Positions 48,135 to 60,134 of a stretch of 64,000 nucleotides of DNA are shown piece after piece. Source of the DNA: Saccopteryx bilineata (lineage: Eukaryota; Chordata; Mammalia; Chiroptera; Emballonuridae); NCBI RefSeq assembly GCF_036850765.1, contig NC_089490.1, positions 279,634,482 to 279,698,481 on the forward strand, given 5' to 3'. Under the pieces are notes generated by a model that was given only the letters and a program-made list of their open reading frames with translations, ran no database searches and was not told the DNA's origin. The stretch's first letter is position 1, and every line of letters begins with the position of its first letter. The translations under genes were made by a program, and so were the position numbers.

Positions 48135-49268
48135 CTGCCAATATATATTAAATTCTTTTCTTTTCACATCTTAAAGTATGCTTATCTTATAGACTTGAAC
48201 AAACTAATCTTCCTCCCCTTAATTAATGCTGTTCACTCAAGCTTACTATGCAATGAAACATTATTTTCACTTATAAATGTTCCATGATGTGTTCCTAGTG
48301 GTTTCTAATTGAAGACAATTATATGGAGATAAATCAGCACTCATCACTGGCAGTTGTTATTAGCATGTCCCTGATCTGCTTCTGATGACTACATGTTGGT
48401 TTAAGGCACCCGGGCAGAGCTGGACCTGGGAGGGAGCTCTGATGAAGAAACTGAGGAATTTCTTAGGCAGCGAGGGCATCCTTCATTTTTAATTTGTTGG
48501 TTTAATCTGGCTAGAGAGGAACTGACAAAATCCTCATCACCTAATGTGCTTAATGGTCTAAAGGAAATGAGTTGATGGTGTGGGTTTAGTTCTTATTGAA
48601 CCCATTTTTAAGTCATACAGACCCCCGATAAATTACTCCATTGAGCTTTTCTCACAGAAAATTTGCCACAGAAATTAGACTTTGCCATTTGTATAGATTT
48701 TCCAGAAGCATCAAAAAAAGTGAAATGATTAATGAGTCACTAGAAAGTGGGTTATCACACCCCTCAAAGCAAAGGTCATTGTCAACCAATGAGAAACTGA
48801 TATTCCAACTGGTGAAGATTTTTGGCATTTTCTTCTTCTATTCAGAAAGAGAAAGCCAGGGAAACAAATGTAATTTTGGTTTTGTTTTATTTATAAGTGG
48901 TGGGGTTGAGCTGCATTTTCACTAAAAAAAAATAAAAGCAACTTTTTTTTTTTTTTACTATCATGAGCTAATATTAAGCCACACACAAACATATACATTC
49001 TCTTGAAAACAAGTAAAATGTTGAAATGGGACTTAAAATTAAACAAATTGATTTCTCCAGAGTCAGGGAAGACATGCTTCTCTTCCTCTATTGTATAAAT
49101 GGTTACTTGTTTAAAAATAACTGTAGGGAAGGACAATTTAAAATTATTTTTAAAAAGCATAAGGTCAGAACAAGATTAAAAGCCATAATTCTTTTTTTTT
49201 TTTTTTTGGTCTTTTTTGAACTTCAAAATTCAGAAAACAACCCCCTAATATCAAATTCCACCATATCT
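48135..49268. other. Intronic DNA without recognised repeats
   Basis: Mixed composition at 48280-48860, without repeat or coding signal. An AP-1-like TGAGTCA occurs at 48734-48740 but has no supporting context. Confidence 0.45.
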
Positions 49269-49283
49269 CCGATTTAAATTTTT

Positions 49284-49650
49284 TTTTTTTGCATTTTTCC
49301 GAAGCTGAAAACGGGGAGGCAGTCAGACAGACTCCCGCATGCACCCGACCGGGGTCCACCCGGCATACCCACCAGGGGGCGATGCTCTGCCCATCTGGGG
49401 TGTTGCTCTGCTGCATCCAGAGCCATTCTAGCAACTGAGGCAGAGGCCACAGAGCCATCCTCAGCGTCCGGGCCATCTTTGCTCCAATGGAGCCTCGGAT
49501 GCGGAAGGGGAAGAGAGAGACAGAGAGGAAGGAGAGGGGGAGGGGTGGAGAAGCAGATGGGCGTTTCTCCTGTGTGCCCTGGTCGGGAATCGAACCCGAG
49601 ACTCCTGCACGCCAGGCCGATGCTCTATCACTAAGCCAACTGGCCAGGGC
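49284..49650 (-). mobile_element. VES-type SINE (long form)
   Basis: The minus strand reads GGGCCCTGGCCAGTTGGCTT, the A-box region, then GGGTTCGATTCCCGACCAGG (B box). It continues with the C/T-rich segment and body, the 'GGAGTCTGTCTGACTGCC' tail segment and an A-rich end. Flanks CCGATTTAAATTTTT (49269-49283) and CCGATTTAGATTTTT (49651-49665) match at 14 of 15. Confidence 0.93.
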
Positions 49651-49793
49651 CCGATTTAGATTTTTAAATAGTTAATGCACTATCCTGGGAAATGACTGGA
49701 TTTTTCCCCATAGTGACCAGAGAAGCTAGACTCAGAATGTCAACTTGGTAAACCAATAAAAATATGGTTCATTATTTTGCCATTATCTATTTA

Positions 49794-50179
49794 AAGATTT
49801 CATTCTTTTTTTTTTATTTAATTTTTTATATATTTTTATTATTTATTTTTTACAGAGACAGAGAGTGAATCAGAGAGCGGGATAGATAGGGACAGACAGA
49901 CAGGAACGGAGAGAGATGAGAAGCATCAATCATTAGTTTTTCATTGCACGTTGCAATATCTTAGTTGTTCATTGATTGCTTTCTCATATGTGCCTGGACC
50001 GCGGGCCTTCAGCAGACCGAGTAACCCGTTGCTGGAGCCAGCGACCTTAGGTTCAAGCTGGTGAGCTTTTGCTCAAACCAGATGAGCCCTCGCTCAAGCT
50101 GGCAACCTCAGGGTCTCGAACCTGGGTCCTCTGCATCCCAGTCTGACACTCTATCCACTGCGCCACTGCCTGGTCAGGC
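49794..50179 (-). mobile_element. tRNA-derived SINE, VES-related variant
   Basis: The minus-strand head CCTGACCAGGCAGTGGCGCA with GATAGAGTGTCAGACTGG, then GGACCCAGGTTCGAGACCC, is a tRNA-like promoter region with repeated GAGC/GCTTGAG units in the body. A 15-bp perfect target duplication GCCATTATCTATTTA lies at 49779-49793 and 50180-50194. Confidence 0.9.
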
Positions 50180-50206
50180 GCCATTATCTATTTAGACCAA
50201 CTTGCA

Positions 50207-50252
50207 TGTGTGTGTACACACACACACACCACCACCACCACCACCACCACCA
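50207..50252. repeat. Compound (TG)n(AC)n(ACC)n repeat
   Basis: GTGTGTGT passes into ACACACAC and then into about eight ACC units. The TG and AC arms are self-complementary. Confidence 0.95.
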
Positions 50253-50419
50253 ATAGCAACATTTGTTTTGTCCTAATTCAGAAGTTGGGACAGCATTTTG
50301 TGTCAGGGAATAGAAAACAGAAATGTCCGGTATTTAGGGTTCACATAAGGAAAATGTTATTTCTATGTACATTAAGCAGAAGGGTCATACTTAATATCTC
50401 CCCTTGCTTTTCCTTTTCA

Positions 50420-50692
50420 GAGATTCAATCAAGAATGCTAGCCTGTCATTATTTTCTCATCTGTGCCTTGACTGGGGGGCTACAGCAGAGTAAAGTGACC
50501 CCTTGCTAAAGCCAGTAACTTTGGGTCAAGCCAGCAATCTTGGGCTTTAAGCCAGCTACCTTTGGGCTCAAGCCAGGGACCATGGGGTCATGTCTATGAT
50601 CCCACGCTCAAGCTGGCAACCTTGGGGTTTTAAACCTGGGTCCTCTATATTCCAGTCCGATGCTCTATCCATTGTCACCACCTGGTCAGGCT
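50420..50692 (-). mobile_element. tRNA-derived SINE, VES-related variant, diverged
   Basis: It has the same head and GAGC-type body as the copy at 49794-50179 (minus strand CCTGACCAGGTGGTGACAAT, GATAGAGCATCGGACTGG). The A-rich tail is missing, and no clear target duplication was found. Confidence 0.8.
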
Positions 50693-50929
50693 GAGCCTGG
50701 TTTTTTTTGGAAGTTGAGGTAAAAGGTAACAAAGAGCTCTGGGAGGGAAACTCAAATAAATCCACAATAAATATACAGAGAAATCAGAAATCAACCTGTA
50801 TCTTTTGGAATAATAGTCAACAGCTCCAATGCAGCAGCTAATCCTGTCTAGTCCAGCCAGTTGAACCAGACACATTTATATCAGGAATGTGTGTGATGAG
50901 TTAAAGAGCCAAAAAATTCTTGCTACTTC

Positions 50930-51420
50930 ATACACTGAGAAGTGATGTCTATTTCCTAACTGGACCTTGAATCAGGATTGGCCATGACCTGCTTAGCTCA
51001 TTAAAATACAACAGAAGTGATGCTTTATAACTTTCTAACTTCTTAAGACTGGACCTCAAGAGATCTACAGCTATAAGATACCTTCATGACAGAGTGCTTC
51101 TTTTTTGGAAGCCAGCTTTTATACAAGAAGTCTGACTACTGGTGACAATGGTGCTGTGAGGAAGCCCAAATGAGTCATGTGAAGAGTGAGGGGCCATATA
51201 AAGGAATGATGGAGTGTCAGACACATGAGTGAAGCCTCCATTGACCTTTTTCCTGAGCCACCAGCAGAGTAGATGACCTCAATTAATGTCTCATGCAACA
51301 GACCTACCAGATAAACCCTGCCTGGATTCTTGAGCCATAAGAACCTGAGCAAGTAAAATGGTGTTGTTAAGGCCTCCAGGGGCTGACCTTGTTCACCGAA
51401 GGTCATAGATTACCACAACA
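50930..51420. repeat. Possible ancient interspersed repeat, family uncertain
   Basis: 'AATACAACAGAAGTGATGCTTT' and 'GTGCTGTGAGGAAGCCCAAA' with 'GGGGCCATATAAAGGAATGA' are reminiscent of an old mammalian LTR-like repeat. I cannot name it from sequence alone. Confidence 0.35.
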
Positions 51421-52016
51421 ATGTGCGTAGCATGGAACGCTCTTTGGCAGCCAACAGTCATAGAGGAAACTGATCTAATAATTGATTTATTAATTTACAA
51501 GGGATAATGTATTTTTGTATTTTATTTTGAAGAGGAAGATACTTGCAGAAACACAGGGTTAAACACTGATGTATCTGCTTCATTGTATCCTGGGTAAATT
51601 TATCTTCTATTTGATGTAGTTCTTCAATGAATTCAAGTGAAGACACTAGATGTACTCCTTATTATAAATTTCTAGGGTTGACACAATTTTTTTAAAAGTA
51701 AAGCACTAATGGCTTGTTACCTTGAGAAAAGTAGTTTGAAATAGAAATGATGCTTAAAACTATAAATTAATAATGGGTTACATAGAAAATATTACAAGTT
51801 TGAGTAAACTGGGCACATGACAACATAAACTGAAAAATAAAATGAAGTGAAGTTCACCAGAAGATATCTAGGTAGAAATGTGGTTTGAACAAGATCTTGA
51901 AAGAAAATATTGGGGGGAGGTGTGTGTTGGATGGCAGAATGGTGGAGAATTCCACATGAGTATTGATATGGCAGATTCTAATATGAGATAAAGATGAAAG
52001 AAAAAGAAAAATTTAT
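51421..52016. other. Intronic DNA without recognised repeats
   Basis: Nothing assigned between the possible old repeat and the VES copy. Confidence 0.5.
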
Positions 52017-52383
52017 GCCCTGGCCGATTGGCTCAGTGGTAGAGCATTGGCCTGGCATGTAGGAGTCCTAGGTTCGATTCCTAGCTGGGCACACAGCAGA
52101 AGCGCCCATCTGCTTCACCACCCTTCCCCATCTCCTTCCTCTCTGTCTCTCTCTTCCCCTCCCGCACCCAAGGCACCATTGGAGCAAAGTTGGCCCGGGC
52201 GCTGAGGATGGCTCCATGGCCTCTGCCTCAGGCACTAGAATGGCTCTGGTTGCAACAGGGCAATGGCCCAGATGGGCAGAGCATCGCCCCCTGATGGGCA
52301 TGCCGGGTGGATCCCGGTTGGGCGCATGCGGGAGTCTGTCTGACTGCCTCCCCATTTCCAACTTCAGAAAAATACAAAAAAAA
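52017..52383 (+). mobile_element. VES-type SINE (long form), complete
   Basis: It begins GCCCTGGCCGATTGGCTCAG. The A box TGGCTCAGTGG is at 52029-52039 and the B box GGTTCGATTCC at 52071-52081. The C/T-rich segment, GC-rich body and a tail with short A-rich end (AAATACAAAAAAAAT) follow. No clear target duplication was seen. Confidence 0.93.
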
Positions 52384-52944
52384 TACCTTAAGTCAGCTTA
52401 ACATTTTTAGACAACACTAGCTAGCTCTGCAGAGTCATTCAGTCTGAGAAATATCTCTCCCTCTGCTATTGTGTTTAGTAAAAGGGAAGTATGAGGATAG
52501 CAAATGGTTGTTTCAACTGAGCAGTGATAATTGGGATAGATCAGAGGAGAATATGAGAGGATAAACCAAGTAAAATGATCAGCAAAACCCAAACCAAACC
52601 AAACCAACCCAACAAAAAAACCCCAAATCCCAAACCGGCCGACCAACCTATCTACCAGTAAAAATAACACGAAGTAATGAGAACCTACTGCGGAGACAAT
52701 GTGCTTTGAACTTACTACTATAACTGTGTGTGACTGTCTGTGTGTTTGCAACAGCAGATATCTTAGGTGTCTCTGAAAGAAGGTTGAAATTAGCTATGTA
52801 ATGACATTTTATATGCAAAATTGCTGTGAAACAAATAGAAAGTGCGTGTGTGTTTTTCCCACATTGAGTTTTTCCTAGGACTTTTATTTCAAGACTGCCA
52901 CATGGGCAGTTTTAACATACACCTTTGCTAAAATAATCTATAAT

Positions 52945-54000
52945 AAAATGAAAAAAATGCTCAATATCATTGGTTATCAGGGAAATGCAAATTAAAACCA
53001 CAGTAAGGTACTGCTGCATACACACTTGAATGGATGCTTAAGAAAGACTGGTGGCCCGTATGAGAAGAAGAAAACTTCAAGGAAACAGAGAACAGAACAC
53101 AGGAACAGCAGGACAAAAGTCAGGGGACTGAGAAAGCCAAAGTTGTTGCTGGTACAAAGTGAGCTGGAGATCAGACAACAGGAATAAAGACTCTTCAGTG
53201 ATTATGTGTTTTACAAATATGATTGTGCATATTTTCATGAGAGGATTAATAAAAGAATAACTTCTATGTGAAAAAAAATGCAGACACTACCAAATGCAGA
53301 CAACGCTGCAAAGAAACTGAAACTCTGTGATGTTGCAGTGGGAGTGTGAAACTGTGTAGCTGCTGTCAGCCAGGTCCTTATAGAGCCAAACACACACCTA
53401 CTCAATGATGCAGTGAGTCCACACGTAGATATTCTCCTGAGAATTAAAAGAAACATGCCTTTCCAACAAGACTTGTGCAAAAAGGTTTTTGGCTGCTTCA
53501 TTTTGAACAGCCCCAAAATGGAAAGAGCCAGGTGTTCAAGAGTTGGAGAATAAATAAGTAATTTATGGGTTAGGAGAATAAGTAAGTAAATACATGGTAT
53601 ATTTAGGTAAAGAACTCTGCTAAGCAATAAAAAGAATTAGTGATACATGCAAAAACATGGACGAATCCAAAAGTTTCATGTTCCGTGAACCAGACACTGC
53701 AAAATAACACATGTTGTTGGTTCATTTACTGTGAAATTCTCTAACAGGTAAAACTAATCTATAGCAGGAGAAAAAACCAAAACAGCAGCAGTTGCTGTTG
53801 AGAGAGTAGAGTGGGGTTTACTGGAGATGGGCATGAAACAGTTTCTTGGGGTGATGGCAATGTTCTATATCTTTACAGAGGTTTGGGTTACACATTAATG
53901 TTCATTTGTTAAAACCTGATGAACGGTACAATTAAGATTTGTGCATTTCCTTGTATGTAACATTGTACATATTTCAAAAAATAGGAATTGGAAATAAACA
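52945..54000 (+). mobile_element. Old L1 (L1M-type) fragment, interrupted
   Basis: 'ATTGGTTATCAGGGAAATGCA' and 'ATTAAAACCACAGTAAGGTA' are the ORF2 C-terminal region. A non-L1 segment lies at about 53045-53275. The L1 then continues with 'TTTGAACAGCCCCAAAATGG' and the 3'UTR ('GGGGTGATGGCAATGTTCTA'). Confidence 0.75.
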
Positions 54001-54059
54001 TCAAATTCCATTACTGATATGTATGCTGAAGTATTTTGGGGGGAAGTGTGCTGATATTT

Positions 54060-54345
54060 GTATTTAAAAAAATTTATTTATCTTAATTTATTAAATTTAT
54101 TGAGGTACAGATTTCCAATATACAACTCAATAAAACATCATCTGCACACTGTATTGTGTGCCCACTGATCCAAAGTCTCTTTCTGTCCTCATCTCCCCCC
54201 TTCCCTCTGGTTATCCTCAAAGTGCTGTCTGTGTCTATGTATTACATATATATGTTATTTTTGTTTAATCACCTTTCATCCAGGCCCCCAACCCTCACCC
54301 TTCTGACAACTGTCAGTCTGTTCCATGTATATGTGATATTTTTGA
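54060..54345 (-). mobile_element. L1 3'UTR fragment
   Basis: 'AAATTTATTGAGGTACAGAT', 'CAATAAAACATCATCTGCACA' and 'TGTATTGTGTGCCCACTGAT' are the reversed 3'UTR of an older L1, followed by the C-rich reverse of its purine tract. Confidence 0.8.
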
Positions 54346-54862
54346 AATGTGTAAACAAATAACACTTGTTGTTTAACATATAGCATTTATTACATAACAA
54401 ATAGCATATGAATGGATGAATAAATATGTGATAAATCGAGTATACCAAACTCTTAGTGGTAAGACTAAAGTGGCAGATATTTAAATGTTCAGGGTAAAGT
54501 TCTTCAGACTGTTCTGTATGCTTAAATTTTTTCATAATTAAATGTTTGAAAAAAATTATCTGCAGTACTAGCAATAGAGAAAAGAATGAATTCCATATTC
54601 CTGGCTCTAACATGTGTGGTACATCTTAGAGGAAAAGAGCAAATTTTTCTCAGTAAAGACATTATATAATCAATCTAATCTCACTGGGTAACTGAGTAGA
54701 AAATATAGCAGGCACAACTGGAACATACAGACAATAATTGATAAAATGTTTGATTTTTTTTCTTCCAATACTAATCCAAAATAAAATACTGTATTTTATT
54801 ACAAAAATATCTGATATATTCAGTGTTAGGAGAGGAATTCCTATTTTGGTTGATATGCTATT

Positions 54863-55072
54863 CAGGGGTTAACTTTTTTCTGTAAAGAACTAGAGGTTTT
54901 ACACTTTGTGGGTCATAAGGTCTCTATTGTACTCAGCTACGGTGTTGCAGGGGAGAAGCTGTCATAGACAACACCCAAACAATGGCTGGCCTGTGGCCCC
55001 ATAAAACTTCATTAATAAAAGTAGACAGCAGGCAGAGTTCGGCCCTTGAGCCATAGTTTGCCAACTTCTCTC
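54863..55072 (+). mobile_element. hAT (Charlie-like) nonautonomous DNA transposon
   Basis: The left end CAGGGGTTAACTTTTTTCTG is followed by 'GTGGGTCATAAGGTCTCTAT', 'GCTGTCATAGACAACACCCA', 'CCATAAAACTTCATTAATAA' and the right end 'GAGCCATAGTTTGCCAACTT'. This order is that of a well-known old mammalian hAT MITE. The exact family name is not certain. Confidence 0.75.
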
Positions 55073-55074
55073 CT

Positions 55075-56370
55075 ATGCATTTGAAGACTATTGATAATTG
55101 CATTATTCTGCAAACTCACATCACATATTTCACAGTATTAATAATGTGATTATTATTTGCAAATGGTAAATTCAGCATTAGTTTTTCAAGTCTTACAATT
55201 CAAGCGACTTATGTGAAGACTTTTTTACAGGATATTTTCCTGGTTAGGAATTTGCTTTAGGAGCCAAAGTCTTGCTTTCAAATTCATTTGGTATTAAATG
55301 GTCATAGTCCCCTGTTCTTTGGGTGCTTACACATGGGGATTCTAGTATTCATGTATAATGATGAGGATAAATAATATATAGTTAGGAATACAAGTAAGCG
55401 GAGTGTTGAGGGAACTGGAGCAGGAGAAAGAAGACCTAGCAGGTTAGAATTAAGTGTCTTCCAACACGTGAAGAGCTTGTCCATGCAGATAAGAGACTCA
55501 CTGTCCTTACTGAGCTCCAAGTAGGTGCTGGTGAGATGGAAGACATGGTCCAAGACAGAGTCGCTGTCCCCCAGGAGCATGCACTGTTGGAGAATTTTTG
55601 GAATAGGACCAGTAGGTAACAAGTGAATGGGATAAAAATTCACCCATTATAAAACCTTTCTATAATCATAGCTAACTGGGTTGAATTTTATATATTGAGC
55701 CAGGAGAAAGTCATCATCCCCAGAAGTAATCCAAGAGAGTGAATGATCTCTAGGCAGGCATGTTTATTAAAACGATGCCTCAATTAGAACTAAGTCTGAA
55801 CTCTCTTGCATAAAGTCACAATGTACAAATCTGATTTGATAAGGGAAGAGAGAAAATACCAGATTATATAGATTATACTTAGTAACAGGGCCCTGTTATT
55901 CATTGGAAACTATTTAAAAATATTTTACCCATTCTTACTTTTTTTAATCTAGAATTCAGCAGATGGCAATGGTCAATGACTTTCCAAATATGTTAAGTAA
56001 GACAATAAAAATATTTGTAAAACACTCATCCTTTCACCTCAAAGTAGAAATTAAAACATGGCAATTTTATTTAGAAAATAAACAAAATTTCAACTATTAT
56101 TTTTTGGTGACACTTTCAAAATTGCTTTAGAATGCTTTTAAGTTCTTTTGGTTCCCTGATATTGAGTCTCTTATGAATTAAAAGATAAAATTCATGGAAA
56201 GTAAATACCTAGAGTACTTCCATTAATTAACATTATTGTATTTTATTTATTAGTTCATTAGTCATGCCTTAAAAATGTTAACTTATAAATGGAAATGATG
56301 GATATTTAAAATATGGGCTAGTCTACTTCACCAAGGCTATGCAAGTTTGAAGCATAAGTTTTCCTGATAT
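55075..56370. other. Intronic DNA without recognised repeats
   Basis: AT-rich. The 113-residue minus-strand frame at 55302-55643 shows no recognisable domain. Confidence 0.5.
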
Positions 56371-56375
56371 TTTTT

Positions 56376-56549
56376 AAAATAATTTTATTTTTTTAATGGG
56401 GTGACATCAATAAATCAGGATACATATATTAAAAGAAAACATGTCCAGGTTATCTTGTCGTTCAATTATGTTGCATACCCATCACCCAAAGTCAGATTGT
56501 CCTCTGTCACCTTCTATCTAGTTTTTTTGTTTTGTTTTGTTTTGTTTGA
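56376..56549 (-). mobile_element. Short 5'-truncated L1 of the young family with (GTTTT)n at its truncated end
   Basis: 'ATGGGGTGACATCAATAAATCA' through 'CACCTTCTATCTAGTTTTTT' is the last roughly 150 bp of the L1 family whose full copy is at 23.3-31.4 kb, in reverse. A (TTTTG)n run follows at 56525-56549. Similar flanks TGATATTTTTTAAAATAATTT (56366 on) and TGATATTTTGAAATAATTT (56549 on) look like a target duplication. Confidence 0.85.
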
Positions 56550-56569
56550 TATTTTGAAATAATTTCACC

Positions 56570-57770
56570 ACTTTGTAAGAAATGATATGGAGTGCCAGCT
56601 GGAAACACTGAAGCAGTGAAAAAAATCCAATAATGTACTTGTCAATCTATGCATGTGCACAATGAACTGAATTAATATTATATATCTTAATCCTTTTAAG
56701 ACTAAGCCCATTACACAACTTCTTATGAATTTATGACAGCAATTCTTAATTTCTTGTATAAGAAATAAAGTTGGATTTAAGATTTACACTTTTCTCTTGA
56801 AAGCATATTTCTCAAAGAGGAAACAAATAAGAGTTCAGATCAGTAAGCAACTTTTTAATATGTCCAATTTGTGCCAGCGATGGGAGGGACAAGATAACAC
56901 GCAGCATTCACATCCTCCAGGTGTGCAGAACTCAGCAGTGAGGACAGGCTGGCGGGGAACCAAGTCTAAGATATAACAGTGTCAGAAACACAGCGTTGGG
57001 AAGTGTCACGTGTGAAGGAGGAAATGGCTCATCAAAGGAGAGACAGGGTGGGAGCTGACTGTACTGGTTGGGCAATTTTTTTTATAAACAAAGAGTGGAA
57101 GTGTGATTACAGCTGGGATGGGTACAGTAAGTGAAAGAGTTTTGTGAATAAGACATGTGTGTGAATCTAAAGTGTACATACGGAGCACAGACAACATCCT
57201 GGCATGCCTAAAGTAAAGGAAGTAACTTCAAGAAGGAAGTGAGGTGGAGTAGTAGGAGATAGTCTCAGCTGATAAACTGAGGCCAGTTTGTGAGAGACCC
57301 CAAATGTCAACAGTTGTCATTTATCCTGGAAGGACTTAGGGGACACTGAAGGTTTCTGAGCAATGGGATGGTCTGATCAAAGGGGAGGGGGTGGGAAGAG
57401 CTTCCCACAAGGACCGTCACACAAGCATCATAAGCTTAGAGGTGGTTGGGTTCTTCTGAGGTCCCTGCGTTTCCCCACAGGTCCAGTTTAGGCTGTTCTG
57501 TGGTATCTGGTATCTAAACTCAGCCATCCCAGGGTGTGTGTGCAGTGGGTACAACAACATAGAGGAAGTTGTCATACTCTGACTGTAGCTGGTGCTGATT
57601 AAGAGTTTTGGTTAGGGAGGGATGTTGCAGGATCTCAAAGGTACACAAAATAGCCACCTGCTTATTGTTGGACTGGATGTACAGATCGGCTCTTCATCTT
57701 CAAAGCACTTGCAGTATGGTAAAGGCAATTTCACAGAGAATATATAGTCACAAAAGTATATTTAATTATG
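56570..57770. other. Intronic DNA without recognised repeats
   Basis: Mixed composition with no assigned family and no coding signal. Confidence 0.5.
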
Positions 57771-57774
57771 TTTT

Positions 57775-57900
57775 TTTTTCCATTTCATTATTCCATTCAT
57801 TTAATCAACAAATATGTATGAGTGTCCATGATGTACCAAGGACTCTTTTGGAGGCTGAAAATTCAATGGTGAACATATAAAGTGGTGTCACTGTGAATAC
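57775..57900 (-). mobile_element. L2 LINE 3'-end fragment
   Basis: 'CATTCATTTAATCAACAAAT' with 'ATGTATGAGTGTCCATGATGT' and 'CCAAGGACTCTTTTGGAGGC' matches the reversed L2 3' end. Confidence 0.6.
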
Positions 57901-58261
57901 AGAATCGGTGTGGATGTATAAGGTGAGCTCTCTGGGGAAAGTTCCAGGAGTTAGTGAGTTTTTGAGATCTAATATATGAACTTCACATAGTGTTAATAAA
58001 AACATACGATCCATATTAAAAATGTATACCTAATTTCATAATTATGCTCGGTAAAGGGTTCTAACATTTGAGCAATGTAAAAAGAAGCAAGTTACTAAGA
58101 ATGAATACAATAGTTAATCTTAGGGATCTATGGTTTATCAAGGGAGCATATTTGAATGGTCTCAAATACAAGATCAACAATTTCTTTGCATTATCATGAT
58201 GGCCTTATTATATAGCACAGTTGAAATCAGATGCTTTCATCAGTATTTAGAAAAAAAAACA

Positions 58262-58635
58262 GGCCCTGGCCGGTTGGCTCAGTGGTAGAGCGTTGGCCTG
58301 GCGTGCAGGAGTCCTGGGTTCAATTCCCAGCCAGGGCACACAGGAGAAGTGCCCATCTGCTTCTCCACTCCTCCCCCTCTCCTTCCTCTCTGTCTCTCTC
58401 TTCCCCTCCCAAAGCAAGGCTCCACTGGAGCAAAGTTTGCCCAGGCCCTGGGGATGGCTCTGTGGCCTCTGCCTCAGGCGCTGGAGTGGCTCTGGATGCA
58501 ACAGAGCGACCCCCCAGAGGGGCACAGCATTGTCCCCTGGTGGGCGTGCCGGGTGGATCCCGGTCGGGTGCATGTGGGAGTCTGTCTGACTGCCTCCCCG
58601 TTTCCAGCTTTGGAAAAATGCAAAAAAAAAAAAAA
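58262..58635 (+). mobile_element. VES-type SINE (long form), complete and well preserved
   Basis: The head is GGCCCTGGCCGGTTGGCTCA. The A box TGGCTCAGTGG is at 58275-58285 and the B box GGTTCAATTCC at 58317-58327. The C/T-rich segment, GC-rich body and a 14-A tail follow. An 11-bp low-complexity flank AGAAAAAAAAA (58249-58259 and 58639-58649) is the probable target duplication. The best-preserved long-form VES of the window. Confidence 0.95.
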
Positions 58636-58651
58636 CCAAGAAAAAAAAATA

Positions 58652-59200
58652 TGATTTAGTTCTTTCAAAAAGATGTGCTTCAATGTTATTTTTGTAAGAG
58701 ACATAGTTCATAGTCCTGCTTAAGGGGCTTGCTTCCTTATGCAAAGTCTAATATACATGTAATTCTTCTCTTGACCATTTATTCCTTTTCCGGGAGCAAG
58801 TGAACATAGCTGCTAAAAAGTGGTTACATCTAAAGTTACAGTCAGTGATTTAATGTTGCTTAAATGGACTATTTAGTGTTGATTTTGAGATGTAAATTAC
58901 ACGACCACAATTGGCGTGTACCCACAAGTAGCAGCAGAGACATCTTTTTCCATATATGGAATTTATCTGTCAGAGAGGGCAGCCAGCTTAATAATGAAGT
59001 CTCAGTTCCTATGCTAGCCAAGCCTGGAGCCCAAAGCATGGGTTTCTCTGGTCTCTGTCACCAGCCCCACTGTGAACTAGATGGTCAGCATACAATGCTT
59101 CTCCTAGTCACAATTCAATATGTTTCAATTGGCATTAAATCATTCCTTTTAGGGAATGGCCTAGACTTCATAGATTACTTATGGATGGTGGGGGTGGTAA
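58652..59200. other. Intronic DNA without recognised repeats
   Basis: No repeat recognised. A 176-residue frame starts here (58864), but its second half is L1-derived and its first half shows no domain. Confidence 0.5.
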
Positions 59201-59204
59201 ATCG

Positions 59205-59450
59205 GGTCCCCATCATTAAAATGTCCATATTAACCAAAGCAATCTATAGATTCAATGAGATTCCTATCAAGATACCAATGGTGTATTTCACAGAACTAGA
59301 ACAAATATTCCAACACATTTATATGGAACCACAAAGGACCCTGAATAGCCACAGGAATCTTGAGAACAAAGAACAAAGTTGGAGAGATCAGTAAGCAACT
59401 GAGAGAATAGAGAGCCCAGAAATCAACCCACAACTATATGATCAATTAAT
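59205..59450 (+). mobile_element. L1 ORF2 internal fragment
   Basis: The plus strand reads [20 protein letters not shown] and [10 protein letters not shown], the thumb-proximal ORF2 segment just after the reverse transcriptase. It is then degraded ('GAGAGCCCAGAAATCAACCC'). It is truncated at both ends. Confidence 0.8.
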
Positions 59451-60014
59451 ATATAAGTAGTTTGATTTGTGGTTCTCAATGGAACAGTGTTTAAAAGAGA
59501 AAAGTGCAGAGAGGGGGTTACATCAATAGTTTTACCCGGATAACTGGTATAAACCAGGCTGCTCTGGGCAATCCAGGAATGGGGTCTCCTCCTTGTAATT
59601 AGTCAAAAATTGAAAGATACTATTATTAATATTCAAGTAAAAACATTATTTATTTGATTCTTTGTTCAATCTCACACATTTACCTTCATCTCTATATAGT
59701 CTCCCATTAATTTTAATGTATTCTAACTTGTGGCTTTCAAGTTACTCTAGTACATGAAGGAACTTTGTTCACTGCATCAAAATTTTCTGTGATCAGTGCT
59801 TCATCTTATCTCAAACATTAAAAGAAATTATGTAGATTTTTATTCTCCTCAAGTTTAATTTCTACTTTCCTAGTCAACTGGCAGCATAGGGGTCTGCCTG
59901 TGATTATGCTATGATCCTAGTATGTGGGGTTTGAAAAACTATTTAATAAGACAGGCAATTTACCTTGAGCATATTGGAATTCCTAGAAAAGCTCTGAGCT
60001 AATATGGTATAGGG

Positions 60015-60130
60015 GGGGATAAGTGGTGGAAACTTCACTTGGGGTGGTAAACACACAGTACAGTGTGCACCTAAAACCTGTATAATTTTGTTAACTAGTG
60101 TCACCTCAATAAACTCAATAAGAAAAAAAA
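60015..60130 (+). mobile_element. L1 3'UTR end fragment
   Basis: 'ACTTGGGGTGGTAAACACAC', 'GTGCACCTAAAACCTGTATA' and 'AGTGTCACCTCAATAAACTC' followed by an A-rich tail is an older L1 3' terminus. It may belong to the same insertion as 59205-59450. Confidence 0.8.
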
Positions 60131-60134
60131 ATGT

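Noticed and set aside
58262..58330. tRNA gene suggested by A and B boxes (also at 52017 and in the minus-strand copies)
   Set aside because: The tRNA-like heads are joined to VES SINE bodies and A-tails and are flanked by target duplications, so they are retroposons.
58247..58744. 165-codon minus-strand and 142-codon plus-strand frames at 58.2-58.7 kb
   Set aside because: Both are read-through of a VES SINE; the same peptides recur at other VES copies.
58864..59394. 176-codon plus-strand frame
   Set aside because: The second half is an L1 ORF2 fragment and the first half has no recognisable domain, so it is a chance fusion.
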